From Ficedula albicollis (Eukaryota > Chordata > Aves > Passeriformes > Muscicapidae), in NCBI RefSeq assembly GCF_000247815.1, contig NW_004775934.1, forward strand, positions 186,001-250,000: a stretch of 64,000 nt of DNA, written 5' to 3'. The notes under the pieces were generated by a model that was not told where the DNA came from, made no database searches, and saw nothing but the letters and a program-made list of their open reading frames with translations. Below are positions 54,001-60,610 of the stretch, in pieces (positions within the stretch are counted from its first letter, which is position 1; each line of letters begins with the position of its first letter). The position numbers and the translations under genes are program-made.

Positions 54001-56658
54001 ATATAAAAATTAAGATTTATATTTGGGGTGGATGGCAGTGAACTTCTAACTGCAAGGATTGCGTTACTTGAAAGCAGAGAGCAATGAAGGGACATAAAAA
54101 GAATACTGCTGATTCTTCATCAACAAGGGCCCTCTTATGTCCTTTTTAATTTGGCTGGTGGCCCAGCGCCTGAGTCTGTTGGGATACACTGCTAACTGGG
54201 AATATTTCTCCTGCTGACTTTGTGAAAGCCCTTCTGTTGCTGCCGGAGCTGGGCACTGTCCCTCTCTCTGGTGATAAAAGACTGCCATATCCAGGCCTTC
54301 TTGGGAACTGCAGGCTGCTGAGCTGGGATTCCAGGAAGATCTGTGTGGTGTCTGCAGAGCTGGGGAAGCTTTCACAAACTTCAGGGTATTCATTCCTGTT
54401 TGGCTTACATGGAAGCTGGCAGTTGTCTCGTTTTTGAGGTGAAAACAAGTGTACTCATGTAGCAGCATTGCAATAAAGCAGGAGGGAGAGGTGGATCACT
54501 GAAGAGTGGTTCTAGGCAGCAAAGCACAGTCTCCATGTAAAAACACATGAAGTTCCCATGTGTAAGATTTGATGCTGCAAAATCTGTGCCCAAGTAGAGC
54601 CCAGCTCCATGTCATTATTACAATATTTTTCTTTTTTTTACTCCCTTCCAAATCTTACAATTTTTTTTCTCTGGGCTATCTGTGCAGAGTTTGGGTCACA
54701 GAGAAGCGCTGTTGGATAGTCCCATGTGTGTGTAGTGGGCTGAGCAGGCATCAGTCATCAGCTCTGCAGCAGGGAGCTCCCCAGGAAGAAGCACCTGCCT
54801 TGTGCCACATGCTTACCTGGGAAATGCTTTTTAAACCCAGCTTAATCCCCAGGCTGTAAAGCTTGCTTCTGTCCAGAACTTCTGTCTTGTTCACTTTTTC
54901 TTTCCTTCACAGAGATACTTGCAATGTGAAAATATTATAAGTTACCTTATTTCCATTTTGTCACACTTCATGTGATTTAGCTTTTGCTTTGGAGTTGGTA
55001 AGTATGCATAGCTGTATTAGCATTTTATATATCCTTGTGCTTATTTCTTTGTGTGATTCAATCCATATACCACCATGACCTACCAGAGAAATTTGTTTAC
55101 TCTTTTGTCTACCCTGTTTCTGATCCTGAATTCTAAAATGGTGAATGTTATAAATACCAATCTTTGGAAGAGTTTAATGTAAGAACTGCTTAATGATAAT
55201 ACTCCTGTATTATCCTAGTAGTAGTAAGGAAGATACTTGCAGCATGTCAACCCAGCACAGGACAATTGTTCATACACTTCCAAGCTGAAGTGCTATTTTT
55301 GTTTTGAAAATAGTTTTCTACCTCATTTTCTCCTGATCCAGGGAGAAGAAACTGAAAGCAAGAGTGCAGGAGTTAGTGAGTGCTTTGGAGAGACTCACGA
55401 AGAGCAGTGAAATCAGACATCAGCAGTCTGCAGAATTTGTTAATGACCTTAAAAGGGCAAACAGGTAAAGAATCTGCCAGCAGATGGATGCGCTATTAGT
55501 TTATTTCTGCTGTGTTCTTGCAAAGCATTGTAACATTCCACTTACCTTAAAGAGACATTTCAGGATCCTCAAATTCCATCCACATGTTGACACTCCAGGG
55601 TTATAGGTAGAGAATGGGGAGGTATAAACCTCCCATGTAGGCCACTGACAACTACATAGTTAAGAACAGAAAGCAGGAAAATAGGTTAATCTCACTTGAG
55701 TTACTACTAGTGATTGCACAATTTAAAAAGCAAACAAAAACTATTTATGAATCTGTTACTTTAACTGTTTTTAGCCTTTTCTTTGGCTCCAATCTCTTCA
55801 TTAATGAACTGTCTTGGATAATCACACCTAAGTTCTTTTGCTCACTCAGGGCGTTTTTCTTTTCTTTGGATGGAATATTGTGGACTGCAGCTGCCCTTCC
55901 TGCAAGCAGCCTCTGTCTCATAATGTGGTTTTCCTTAAATTGTGTTTAAACGCCTTTGTGGTGAGAAGCAGCACTCATCTCAAGCTTTCCAACCCAGCCA
56001 AGGTGGAGGCACAGAAGCTACTCAGCTGCTAGCAAATTAGCACAAGATGCTGTCCTCTGAATGTAAATCTTACTTTTAAAATGAAAAATACAAAATCAGT
56101 CCTTGATGTTCTAAGCAGATTCTCGCCATTCTTAAATCACACTTGATGTTGTGGCATCTTGATTCACAAACAGTGGTATAAGAGCTCATCAAAAACAACC
56201 TCTATCTGCCTCTTTGAACCATGTTTAATTTTCTTTACCAGTTTACTGGTAAAGGTGTGTGCTTCCCCCAGGAGAGACACAGACATTAGCATTGATCTGG
56301 GTTTGAATCAAAAAGGTTTGGATCTAATCCATTTTAAAGCAGTGGTAAATTTTGGGAAGGGGATCAGTATCCAGCCCTTGAAGTTCCCTGAAGGCGGAGC
56401 TTTGGGTAGATTTTTAGTACCACTTGCTCTAAACAAGCCTGTTTGAATTACCTTGTGTGCCTTGTGTTTTTTAACAGCAACTTGGTAGCAGCTTATGAAA
56501 AAGCAAAGAAAAAGCATCAAAATAAGCTGAAGAAACTGGAATCACAAATGATGGCCATGGTGGAGAGACATGAAACCCAAGTAAGAATGCTCAAACAAAG
56601 AATAGCTTTATTGGAAGAAGAGAACTCCAGACCACACACCAATGAAACTTCACTTTAA
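5927..56658 (+). CDS. MCC: MCC coding sequence, spliced, last 14 exons (5' part outside window)
   Basis: The joined exons are 5927-6063, 9852-10015, 14443-14649, 23599-23745, 24033-24122, 24771-24919, 26620-26760, 27909-28009, 30216-30399, 37104-37338, 43479-43685, 44621-44718, 55342-55464 and 56478-56658. They give 720 residues plus TAA, numbered here from the first complete codon. The translation is close to recalled human MCC throughout (EEDEYSEL at the start, NETSL at the end). Visible features are coiled-coil heptads in exons 3, 7, 10-11 and 13-14, serine-rich linkers in exons 4-5, 10 and 11, and a C-terminal TSL class I PDZ ligand. From the literature, MCC is a cytoplasmic and membrane-associated scaffold that binds Scribble and NHERF-type PDZ proteins and dampens Wnt/beta-catenin signalling. 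The N-terminal third, start codon and promoter are missing only because the window starts inside the gene. Confidence 0.97.
6064..9851 (+). other. MCC: MCC intron 1 of window
   Basis: A 3.8 kb intron with gtgagt donor and ttttag acceptor. It contains a long CR1 fragment (about 6178-6545, minus) just inside the donor. A T-rich tract with many C+T runs lies near 7510-7580. I recognise nothing else. Confidence 0.9.
6178..6545 (-). mobile_element. CR1 LINE fragment
   Basis: A long, moderately decayed copy. The + strand reads ATGGTAGAATCATTAAGTTT, then GATCATTGAGTCCAACC, GGCAACCTGTTCCAACAC and GAGCCTCCACTTCCCCAGAA, in the CR1 order. It lies about 115 bp inside the intron after MCC window exon 1, antisense to the gene. 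Confidence 0.9.
9852..10015 (+). CDS. MCC: MCC window exon 2
   Basis: The exon completes the Asp codon and then has 54 codons (residues 47-100), ending in phase 0 at LAIK before gtaatg. It contains NCSDLNSELQRVLTGLENVV, the CGRKKSS basic patch and VDRHIEQLTTASEHCD. By memory it is identical or nearly identical to human MCC. It is predicted to be helical with amphipathic spacing. Confidence 0.98.
10229..10577 (+). mobile_element. ERVL-like LTR remnant, sense orientation
   Basis: Starts TGTCCCGGTTCCAGCC and GGGTTAATTTTTGCAGTAG. It ends with TTACCTCAACCCCTGATCTT and GTGAGTGAGCAGGGGCGTGG, matching the layout of a common avian ERVL-type LTR family as I remember it. It is shorter than that family, so it is probably internally deleted. 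No clear target-site duplication was seen. No internal viral coding sequence is present. Confidence 0.6.
11805..12200 (-). repeat. old CR1-type repeat, highly diverged
   Basis: Pieces such as GAACATGAGAACACCAGTAC, AAAAGTCCATCTACTTAG, ATGTGAAGAAGTACCGCTTT and TAAACCTGACACTTGCTG follow the order of an ancient sauropsid repeat related to CR1. Similarity is low, so boundaries and family are tentative. Confidence 0.45.
13227..13290 (-). mobile_element. CR1 LINE 3'-end scrap
   Basis: The + strand reads AAAATCATAGATTCATAGAA and then GAATTGGAAGGGACCCATCA, the extreme 3' end of CR1 including the ATTCTATGAT-type terminal repeat in reverse. Confidence 0.8.
14443..14649 (+). CDS. MCC: MCC window exon 3, coiled coil
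   Basis: A 207-nt exon in phase 0 at both ends (69 codons, residues 101-169). It begins TVEEIEGVLGRDLYP and ends in the very basic RDRLRRR before gtaagg. Most of it is a charged coiled coil: SRWEKELAGLREENESL, then KEEELNRTKATMNAVREE. Heptad leucines are visible. One conservative change from human is Val for Ile in MNAVREE. Its length means it could be skipped without a frameshift. Confidence 0.98.
16286..16383. repeat. 51-bp-period tandem duplication
   Basis: A 36-bp stretch beginning TTCTTGATTTG and ending CTAAAGAA occurs identically at 16297-16332 and 16348-16383. The copies are preceded by similar GGCAAAA sequences with a small indel. Confidence 0.92.
16472..16687. repeat. 108-bp x 2 tandem duplication
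   Basis: Copies at 16472-16579 and 16580-16687 start GAGGCCACGAGTTAGAC and end CTGAATGGAGCTTTA. Only about three substitutions and a ragged end separate them, so the duplication is recent relative to nearby repeats. Confidence 0.93.
16703..16746. repeat. 22-bp x 2 tandem duplication
   Basis: TATAATGAAATATGCAAGGA occurs at 16703 and again at 16725, just 16 bp after the 108-bp duplication. Confidence 0.9.
23599..23745 (+). CDS. MCC: MCC window exon 4
   Basis: A 147-nt exon, phase 0 to 0 (49 codons, residues 170-218). It starts VRELQTRLQSVQATGPSSP, closing the coiled coil. It then moves into a Pro/Ser/Thr-rich disordered linker (NPSTGELSTSSSSNDIPIAK). A run of AGC codons at 23711-23725 encodes consecutive serines. 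Acceptor cttgcag, donor gtgagg. Confidence 0.97.
23746..24032 (+). other. MCC: MCC intron 4 of window, shortest intron
   Basis: Only 287 bp, with gtgagg donor and acttacag acceptor. No repeat is visible. Confidence 0.93.
24033..24122 (+). CDS. MCC: MCC window exon 5
   Basis: A 90-nt exon, phase 0 to 0 (30 codons, residues 219-248). It encodes IAERVKLSKTRSESSSSD and then RPVLGSEISSIG. The RVKLSKTRSES stretch is basic and then serine-rich, so it is a plausible phosphorylation region; that is inference from composition. Donor gtaagg. Confidence 0.97.
24123..24770 (+). other. MCC: MCC intron 5 of window
   Basis: A 648-bp intron with gtaagg donor and ctatgcag acceptor. It is A+T-rich unique sequence, and I see no element in it. 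Confidence 0.93.
24771..24919 (+). CDS. MCC: MCC window exon 6
   Basis: A 149-nt exon, 49 full codons (residues 249-297) plus two bases of a Ser codon. It starts VSSTVAEHLAHSLQDCSN, continues IQEIFQTLYSHGSAIS, and ends FEVETERLN before gtgagc. One change from human is Thr for the third Ser of VSSS. I believe this is part of the conserved core shared with the MCC paralogue USHBP1, but I could not check that. Confidence 0.97.
24920..26619 (+). other. MCC: MCC intron 6 of window
   Basis: A 1.7 kb intron with gtgagc donor and ttttacag acceptor. No family-level repeat is recognised. An open frame on the minus strand at 25082-25378 has no splice or domain support. Confidence 0.9.
26620..26760 (+). 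CDS. MCC: MCC window exon 7, coiled coil
   Basis: A 141-nt exon that completes Ser298, has 46 codons (residues 299-344) and donates two bases of the next Ser. It encodes RIEHLKSQNDLLTITLEE, then CKSNAERMSMLVGKYES and ALRLALQY. These are strong leucine heptads. Acceptor tttttacag, donor gtatgg. Confidence 0.97.
26761..27908 (+). other. MCC: MCC intron 7 of window
   Basis: A 1.1 kb intron with gtatgg donor and tttttcag acceptor. It is unique T-rich sequence, and nothing else was recognised. Confidence 0.93.
27909..28009 (+). CDS. MCC: MCC window exon 8
   Basis: A 101-nt exon that completes the Ser codon, has 33 codons (residues 346-378) and ends with one base of Gly. It encodes EQCIEAYELLLALAESEQS and then LILGQFRAAGVGSV, before gtaaga. 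The junction with the next exon reads GVGSV-GDQTGDEN. Human has GVGSSPGDQSGDEN, so one codon is missing or has been gained at this splice boundary. Confidence 0.97.
28010..30215 (+). other. MCC: MCC intron 8 of window
   Basis: A 2.2 kb intron with gtaaga donor. The acceptor aaaactag has a weak pyrimidine tract. The intron includes an exon-like interval at 29568-29638 that would break the frame if included (see findings). No transposable element was recognised. Confidence 0.9.
30216..30399 (+). CDS. MCC: MCC window exon 9
   Basis: A 184-nt exon that completes Gly379, has 60 codons (residues 380-439) and ends with two bases of Ser. It encodes DQTGDENVTQILKRAHDCRK, then TAENAAKALLMKLDGSCGG, and ends QPWESLSSNSHT. 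Differences from human (Val for Ile, Ile for Met, Tyr for Phe after GGA) are conservative. Donor gtaact. Confidence 0.97.
32648..32990 (-). mobile_element. CR1 LINE fragment with internal expansion
   Basis: The + strand shows GGTCATCCAGTCCAACCATC, AAGTGCCACATCCAGACACC, GGTGACTCCACTGACTCTCT and CCAATGCCTGACCACTCTG in CR1 order. An 11-bp unit repeated three times sits inside it at 32768-32808. Confidence 0.88.
32768..32808. repeat. 11-bp x 3 tandem repeat within CR1
   Basis: The unit CTCCTGTACAC occurs three times (first copy with one change), followed by a partial fourth. It is an expansion of a motif present once in typical CR1. Confidence 0.85.
37104..37338 (+). CDS. MCC: MCC window exon 10
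   Basis: A 235-nt exon, the longest internal one. It completes Ser440 and has 78 codons (residues 441-518), ending in phase 0 at MAMK before gtattt. The Ser/Thr linker TTSSTASSCDTEF leads into KEDEQRLKDYIQQLKNDR and LTMLELESIHIDPLSYDV. It then encodes PRGDNQRLDLENAVLMQEL, which starts a coiled coil that continues in exon 11. One change from human is Asn for Ser in RGDNQR. Confidence 0.98.
39650..40007 (-). mobile_element. solo ERV LTR with 6-bp target duplication
   Basis: Starts TGTTACA and ends TGTGACA on +, a near-perfect terminal inverted repeat. It is flanked on both sides by GTTGTC (39644-39649 and 40008-40013). Read on minus, it has a TATA-like CTATAAG (39736-39742 on +), then AATAAA (39718-39723 on +) only 12 bp further on, and an R/U5-like tail. 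A perfect 38-bp tandem duplication (39842-39917) sits upstream of the TATA, where U3 enhancers lie. The 6-bp duplication suits a beta/alpharetrovirus-like (ERVK-type) element. No internal viral genes remain. Confidence 0.85.
39842..39917 (-). repeat. 38-bp x 2 perfect tandem repeat in LTR U3
   Basis: Two identical 38-bp copies (39842-39879, 39880-39917). Each contains two copies of AGTCCCTG spaced 14 bp apart. The position in the LTR suggests a duplicated enhancer. Confidence 0.9.
43479..43685 (+). CDS. MCC: MCC window exon 11, coiled coil
   Basis: A 207-nt exon, phase 0 to 0 (69 codons, residues 519-587). It encodes EEMAELKAQLYLLEKEKKAL, then ELKLSTREAQEQAYLVHIEH and LKSEVEEQKEQRIRS. It ends in a serine-rich tail, SLSSTSSGSKDKLGK. 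This is a long uninterrupted coiled coil and the most clearly heptad-patterned part of the window. Donor gtcagg is a weaker consensus. Confidence 0.98.
43686..44620 (+). other. MCC: MCC intron 11 of window
   Basis: A 935-bp intron with gtcagg donor and ctttctcag acceptor. No repeat family was recognised. Confidence 0.92.
44621..44718 (+). CDS. MCC: MCC window exon 12, least conserved
   Basis: A 98-nt exon, 32 codons (residues 588-619) plus two bases of Arg. It encodes ECSDGTATPLALAELRPYN, then ESELTAELTNALRR. This is visibly the most divergent exon against human and is one residue shorter, although the LAELR and final R-R anchors are kept. The phase still joins cleanly to exon 13. Acceptor ttctcag, donor gtgagc. 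Confidence 0.95.
45011..45184. repeat. 87-bp x 2 tandem duplication
   Basis: Copies at 45011-45097 and 45098-45184 start GTAAAACAGTGACATGACAC and end TCTTTGGTTAAGA. Three differences in 87 positions. No known family was recognised. Confidence 0.93.
45601..45673. repeat. 40-bp-period tandem duplication
   Basis: A 33-bp stretch starting GGCTGGGAAGAGTATG is repeated exactly at 45601 and 45641; the remaining 7 bp of the unit are not repeated. Confidence 0.9.
52015..52458 (-). mobile_element. solo ERV LTR with 4-bp target duplication
   Basis: Bounded by a perfect 7-bp inverted repeat, TGATGCC and GGCATCA. It is flanked by CTGG on both sides (52011-52014 and 52459-52462). On minus it has TATAAAA (52179-52185 on +) and a pyrimidine-rich U5-like end. 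The layout matches an LTR family common in songbirds as I remember it. A 4-bp duplication suits a gammaretrovirus-like (ERV1) element. No internal coding sequence remains. Confidence 0.85.
55342..55464 (+). CDS. MCC: MCC window exon 13
   Basis: A 123-nt exon that completes Arg620, has 40 codons (residues 621-660) and donates two bases of Ser. It encodes EKKLKARVQELVSALERLTK, then SSEIRHQQSAEFVNDLKRAN. It appears identical to human by memory. It is an amphipathic, basic coiled-coil segment leading to the C-terminal helix. Donor gtaaag. Confidence 0.98.
55465..56477 (+). other. MCC: MCC intron 13 of window
   Basis: A 1.0 kb intron with gtaaag donor and tttttaacag acceptor. It is unique sequence, and nothing was recognised. 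Confidence 0.93.
56478..56658 (+). CDS. MCC: MCC window exon 14, terminal coding part with stop
   Basis: The terminal coding exon completes Ser661 and has 59 codons (residues 662-720), then TAA at 56656-56658. It encodes NLVAAYEKAKKKHQNKLKKL, then ESQMMAMVERHETQVRMLK, and ends RPHTNETSL. The lysine-rich start continues the coiled coil. The last three residues T-S-L form a class I PDZ-binding motif, the site through which MCC is reported to bind Scribble and NHERF-family PDZ domains. Conservation to human appears complete here. Confidence 0.98.
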
Positions 56659-56812
56659 ATGCATCTCTTTAAAGGATGTTTAGTGCCATTACAACTTTCT
56701 TTCTTTTGGAGGTTGACTTTTAGGTAGCTTCAGATGTTAAAAGCTCTGATTGTCAATACTGACAAAACATAAAAGCACCTTCTCTGGAATCCCAGAGGGG
56801 TGTCATGGGGAT

Positions 56813-56818
56813 AATAAA
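56813..56818 (+). promoter_or_regulatory. MCC: proximal poly(A) signal AATAAA
   Basis: A canonical hexamer 155 bp after the stop codon, so it could produce a short-UTR mRNA. A GT-rich element downstream is not obvious, so use is uncertain. Confidence 0.4.
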
Positions 56819-58782
56819 AGTGTTAACCTTAAAGACTCTTACGTAATGTAAAATGGCAGTGCCTGAATTATCATGCTATAATTGTGTACATTGTCTGTGT
56901 TGTTATGTCTGTAGTCATACAGCTTGTTTTCCATTTTACTGATGGTCCATGGGTGACAGTGTCACACAGCAGAATAATTCATATTAAGAGGTTTTCGTTT
57001 GGCCAGTTTGGAGATCATATGAGAGTTTTACCAGTCCCTGAGCTCTCTCTGCACAGAAGTCCATACTGTACCCTCAAGACTCGCTGTTGTGGTTATGCTA
57101 CCAAACAGGCAGCTGCAGAGTGGGGATGGCAGCCTGGCTGGCTTTTTCTTTGCACCCCGCTTGCAGTTCTGCCGCTCACAGTGCAGGTCAGGTAGAAAAA
57201 AACTGATTTGGGAAAAAAACAAGAAAGTGTAGTTGCATCTCTGAGAATTATGATAAAGGTGTAATTCTTACAGTGCCTCAGAGGGCAAAAGGCTGTGGGT
57301 TTCACCATGCCACACAGACGGTCTGTGCCAAGGGTGGGTAAGAAATTACAGAAGACCTCCTGGTATTTATATTGCATAGTGTTTGCAACTACTTTGTAAA
57401 AAAAGGTGTTTTTTCTTTCTATATGCTCTATATCCAAGGTTTTCTTTAAGAAGCTGGGCCATTTTTATCACTTGTGTTGTGCTTATTAAAGCTTACTGTG
57501 ATCAAGAAGTATAATATCTTCTTTTCATACTTTTTTTTGACCAAAAAAAGGTATTTAAAAGGTACCTGTTTAATACTGAATACATAGGCACAAAACTATA
57601 AATGTGTAGGTGTATGGATATCCAGCCACAAACAGAATGTGAATTGTGAAGTCTTACAGCTTTTTAGGTTAGTTTTTGTTACTGCTAACATTCTCTTGTT
57701 TAAATCACCTATTACTGTATTATCAAACTGACTGAAGTGCAGATTTTGGCTTGTTAGGTTAATGAACATTAAGCAAATCATGGGGATCAGGTTGATTCCT
57801 GTAGGGGTCAAAATACAGGAGTCTGCCATAGCACCTGTTACATTCAGAATTTGCTTTTTTTTGACATAGAACGTAAAACAGCTTCATGTGTGTTTTAAAA
57901 ACCCAAGCTGTAGTCCCTTCACTGTGTTAGCCTGCTGCTGTGTTATGCCTCTGCTTTGTATTTTCCAGGCTGATTTCCAGTGAATCTGATTTTCGGAGAT
58001 GTTTAATCGTTTTTGCTTTACATGTTGAGTTGCACCTCAAGTTTTATACTAGTGTATTTAGAATTATGATAACTTCTCTCATTTATTCCTCCCATTACTA
58101 GTACTAAATAAATACTTTTAGGGAACTTTTTTTGCCTACTGTTGGGTTAGGTCAGTCAGACAACATCATCATTGTGGGAATTTGTGTCCAGAATATAACA
58201 TTATTGTTAAGTCTTGGTTATATCTGGAACTGTAGCAGTTGGTTTTCCGTCTCTTACTACTGTAGCTGCTGCTGTCTTCTGTCCTTAGAGTAGTCATTCT
58301 TCTTTCCTAGGAGTCTAGTACATTATGCACAAAGCCAGCATCACACGTGATTGATTGCAACAGCAGATTAAAACAGTGCTGATTTCAAAATTTTCAGGTA
58401 GTGATGTTCTGGTTTTGATCAGTCCTCTTTCTCAGAATAATTGCACTTCTTAATTTATAATGTGACTAGAAATTTTTGCAAATTAGTCTCTTGAGGGAGG
58501 AGGCACATTTATTTCTTGTCTTTATGGTTCTGCTTAGCAGCTCTCTATGGTGTTTCCCCTTTTTTGGCCCAATTTTCTCACCCCAGGAAGCCGGGGGTTT
58601 GCCATCAGCTTCAGTGGTAGTTGAGCACACTTGTTCTGAAGAAACACAGTTACACGTCCATTTTCTGGCATCTGAAACACCTGTGTGACTTGAGGTCACC
58701 TCAGAATGTGCATGTGAAATACCTTTCACTGGAGAGGAGAGAAACCATACTGCACTGGGCTGCCTCTTTTTCCCCCTAGTTA

Positions 58783-58998
58783 GAATAATGGAATTACAGA
58801 ATGGCTTGGGTAAAAAGCCTAAAAATCATCTTGTTACAATCCCTTTCTGTGGACACGGACATCTTCCACTGGACCAGGTTGCTCCAAGTCCATCCAACCT
58901 GGCCTTGAACATTCTAGGGATGGGGATGCCACAACTCCTCTGGGCAACCTGGGTCAGTGCCTCAGCACCCTCACACAGAAAGGTTTCTTCCATAAAAA
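58783..58998 (-). mobile_element. CR1 LINE fragment inside MCC 3' UTR
   Basis: The + strand reads ATTACAGAATGGCTTGGGT, then ACTGGACCAGGTTGCTCCAA, CATCCAACCTGGCCTTGAAC and ACTCCTCTGGGCAACCTGG. Its similarity to CR1 is good, so it is one of the less decayed copies. It is antisense to MCC and between the third and second last poly(A) hexamers of the UTR. Confidence 0.9.
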
Positions 58999-59955
58999 AA
59001 TTTCAGATACTCTTACACGGAGGCATAAAAAGCTGCAGCCTCAGTGCTTTTTCCAGGCCTGACAATTTGCTAATTATTTCACTACATTTAGCACAGATCT
59101 TCTGTGCCAACCATGCTTGAGAAGTGCTTTAGAATAAATTCTAAACCATCAGTAACTGTAAACCACTCCCATTTTTTTCCTATAAGGGTTGTAGATCAGA
59201 AGCAGCACTGGTACCATCCAGCCTCAGCAGTAGCCATAGTTTGCCAGACCTCCAGCTGATTTATTTGCATCAGCAAGCAGCTACTGCATCATTTGTTGGC
59301 ATACTGGAAAGGATCAACAGAGAAGTGGTCACAGGTTTAATGTTACTTTGAAAACTGTTCAATAGTGATAATCAGCTGCAGCTCCAGTGTAGTCCATTAA
59401 AATGGCATCAACCCTCAGAAAAAATGCCAAAAAACCCTCTAACTCCTTTTATGCAACTGAAGTACCAGCACACCAGAAATACCTGAGTGTGCAAGTGCAC
59501 TGTGAGTTACAGCAACTTAACTCTCTTAATTCTTGTTGCAGAAATAATAAATTTGTAAAGCAGGAAAAAGAGGTGATTCTTGCCAACTTAAGTCCACTAA
59601 TGAATTAATAATTGGATTTTTTAAATTTTCTTAAGTCACCAGAGTGCATGAAAGTTTGTATTTCACAGAGTGCTCAGAAAAAGGTTACTTTTGTCCTAAT
59701 TCTATGATGTATCAATCTTCACCAGCTTGAATGTACTGTTAGCTATTGCAAAGCAAATGTGACTAAGTTTGCATTCCTGTCATGTTCTACTGGTTTTATT
59801 AGAATTTTCTCCTCCTTTAATACTGCACCATGCATTGTGACTTTAGAAACTTTTCACTTTACTGAATTAGCCTTAAATGTGTTGTTACCTTTTAGTTTCC
59901 TAGCAGCTGTAAAATAGCTATTTTTTGTTCATTTGATATAGATTGTAAAAACAGC

Positions 59956-59966
59956 ATTTATTTATA
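59956..59966 (+). promoter_or_regulatory. MCC: AU-rich element in MCC 3' UTR
   Basis: Reads ATTTATTTATA, two overlapping AUUUA pentamers about 50 bp before the distal poly(A) signal. Such elements can recruit mRNA-decay factors, but function is not shown by sequence alone. Confidence 0.35.
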
Positions 59967-60011
59967 CAGAGGCATTTATAATACTTATTTTACAAATGTT
60001 CTTATATTCTG

Positions 60012-60017
60012 AATAAA
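60012..60017 (+). promoter_or_regulatory. MCC: distal poly(A) signal AATAAA, likely main MCC 3' end
   Basis: A canonical hexamer in an AT-rich context, followed by T-rich and then GT-rich sequence within 20-45 bp, as expected for a functional site. The + strand T-richness of the gene fades just after it. Confidence 0.65.
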
Positions 60018-60035
60018 TTTCTAATGCTGTTTCTT

Positions 60036-60610
60036 TGCCTTGGGAGTTGTTTCACAATGGGACTATCTAGAGATACCTTGGCACAAAGGTACCTCATCTC
60101 CAAGTAAGTTACTGAGGGAGATGTTTTGACATTGTCAGTAAAGTTCATTTAATACAGCCATGAAAAGTTAAGAACTCAGATCTGGCCACAGGTTTTAGCT
60201 GGGCTCTAGAACATCAGTACTTCTTCCCACGAAGCCTCTACATCTTCAGTGAACACTTTATAGAAATGGAAGGGTGCATGTGAAACTGTTACTGAACATG
60301 TCCAGTTCTTTCAATAACAAGTTACATGGACCAAACCAAAAAGAAAACAAAATACTCAGTATTACATAAATATTCTAAAAGCACTGATTGAAGTTCACAT
60401 ACTTCCTTTCTTCAGTTTGTCTATGGTATTTTTTTTTCCATTGTATTGCTGGGGCTCCTTGTCCACCTTTACAGCTGACACAAAAAAACACTTCCTCTCC
60501 TGGCACTAGATATAAATGCAGCTGGCTTAAGGCAAAACATTCTACAGTGAAAGAACAACCCGTACCAGCAGCACAGACATCACATTTCACGATGACCAGC
60601 AGTCCTTATA
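60036..60610. other. short spacer between convergent 3' ends
   Basis: Lies between the inferred MCC cleavage site and the inferred minus-strand cleavage site. I see no gene. On the minus strand a GT-rich stretch at about 60570-60600 would act as the downstream element for the signal at 60635-60640. A minus-strand ATTAAA (TTTAAT at 60148-60153) could extend the opposing transcript further. Confidence 0.5.

Larger units (their letters stand above)
44719..55341 (+). other. MCC: MCC intron 12 of window, largest intron
   Basis: A 10.6 kb intron with gtgagc donor and tgatccag acceptor. It contains an 87-bp tandem duplication (45011-45184), a 40-bp tandem duplication (45601-45673) and a solo LTR (52015-52458, minus). 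Regions near 50,500-50,800 are locally G+C-richer with no gene signal. Open frames such as 50959-51297 and 54064-54468 (both minus) match nothing known to me. Confidence 0.9.
56659..60035 (+). other. MCC: MCC 3' UTR (end inferred)
   Basis: About 3.4 kb follows the stop codon with no splice-supported coding sequence. AATAAA hexamers occur at 56813-56818, 58107-58112, 59133-59138 and 60012-60017. The last is followed by a GT-rich stretch (about 60041-60055), so I take it as the main distal end. A CR1 fragment lies at about 58783-58998 and overlapping AUUUA pentamers at 59956-59966. The exact cleavage position is inferred. Confidence 0.7.

Noticed and set aside
54064..54468. 134-codon open frame on minus in intron 12
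   Set aside because: No domain, no conserved motif, and antisense to a well-supported gene without any exon structure.
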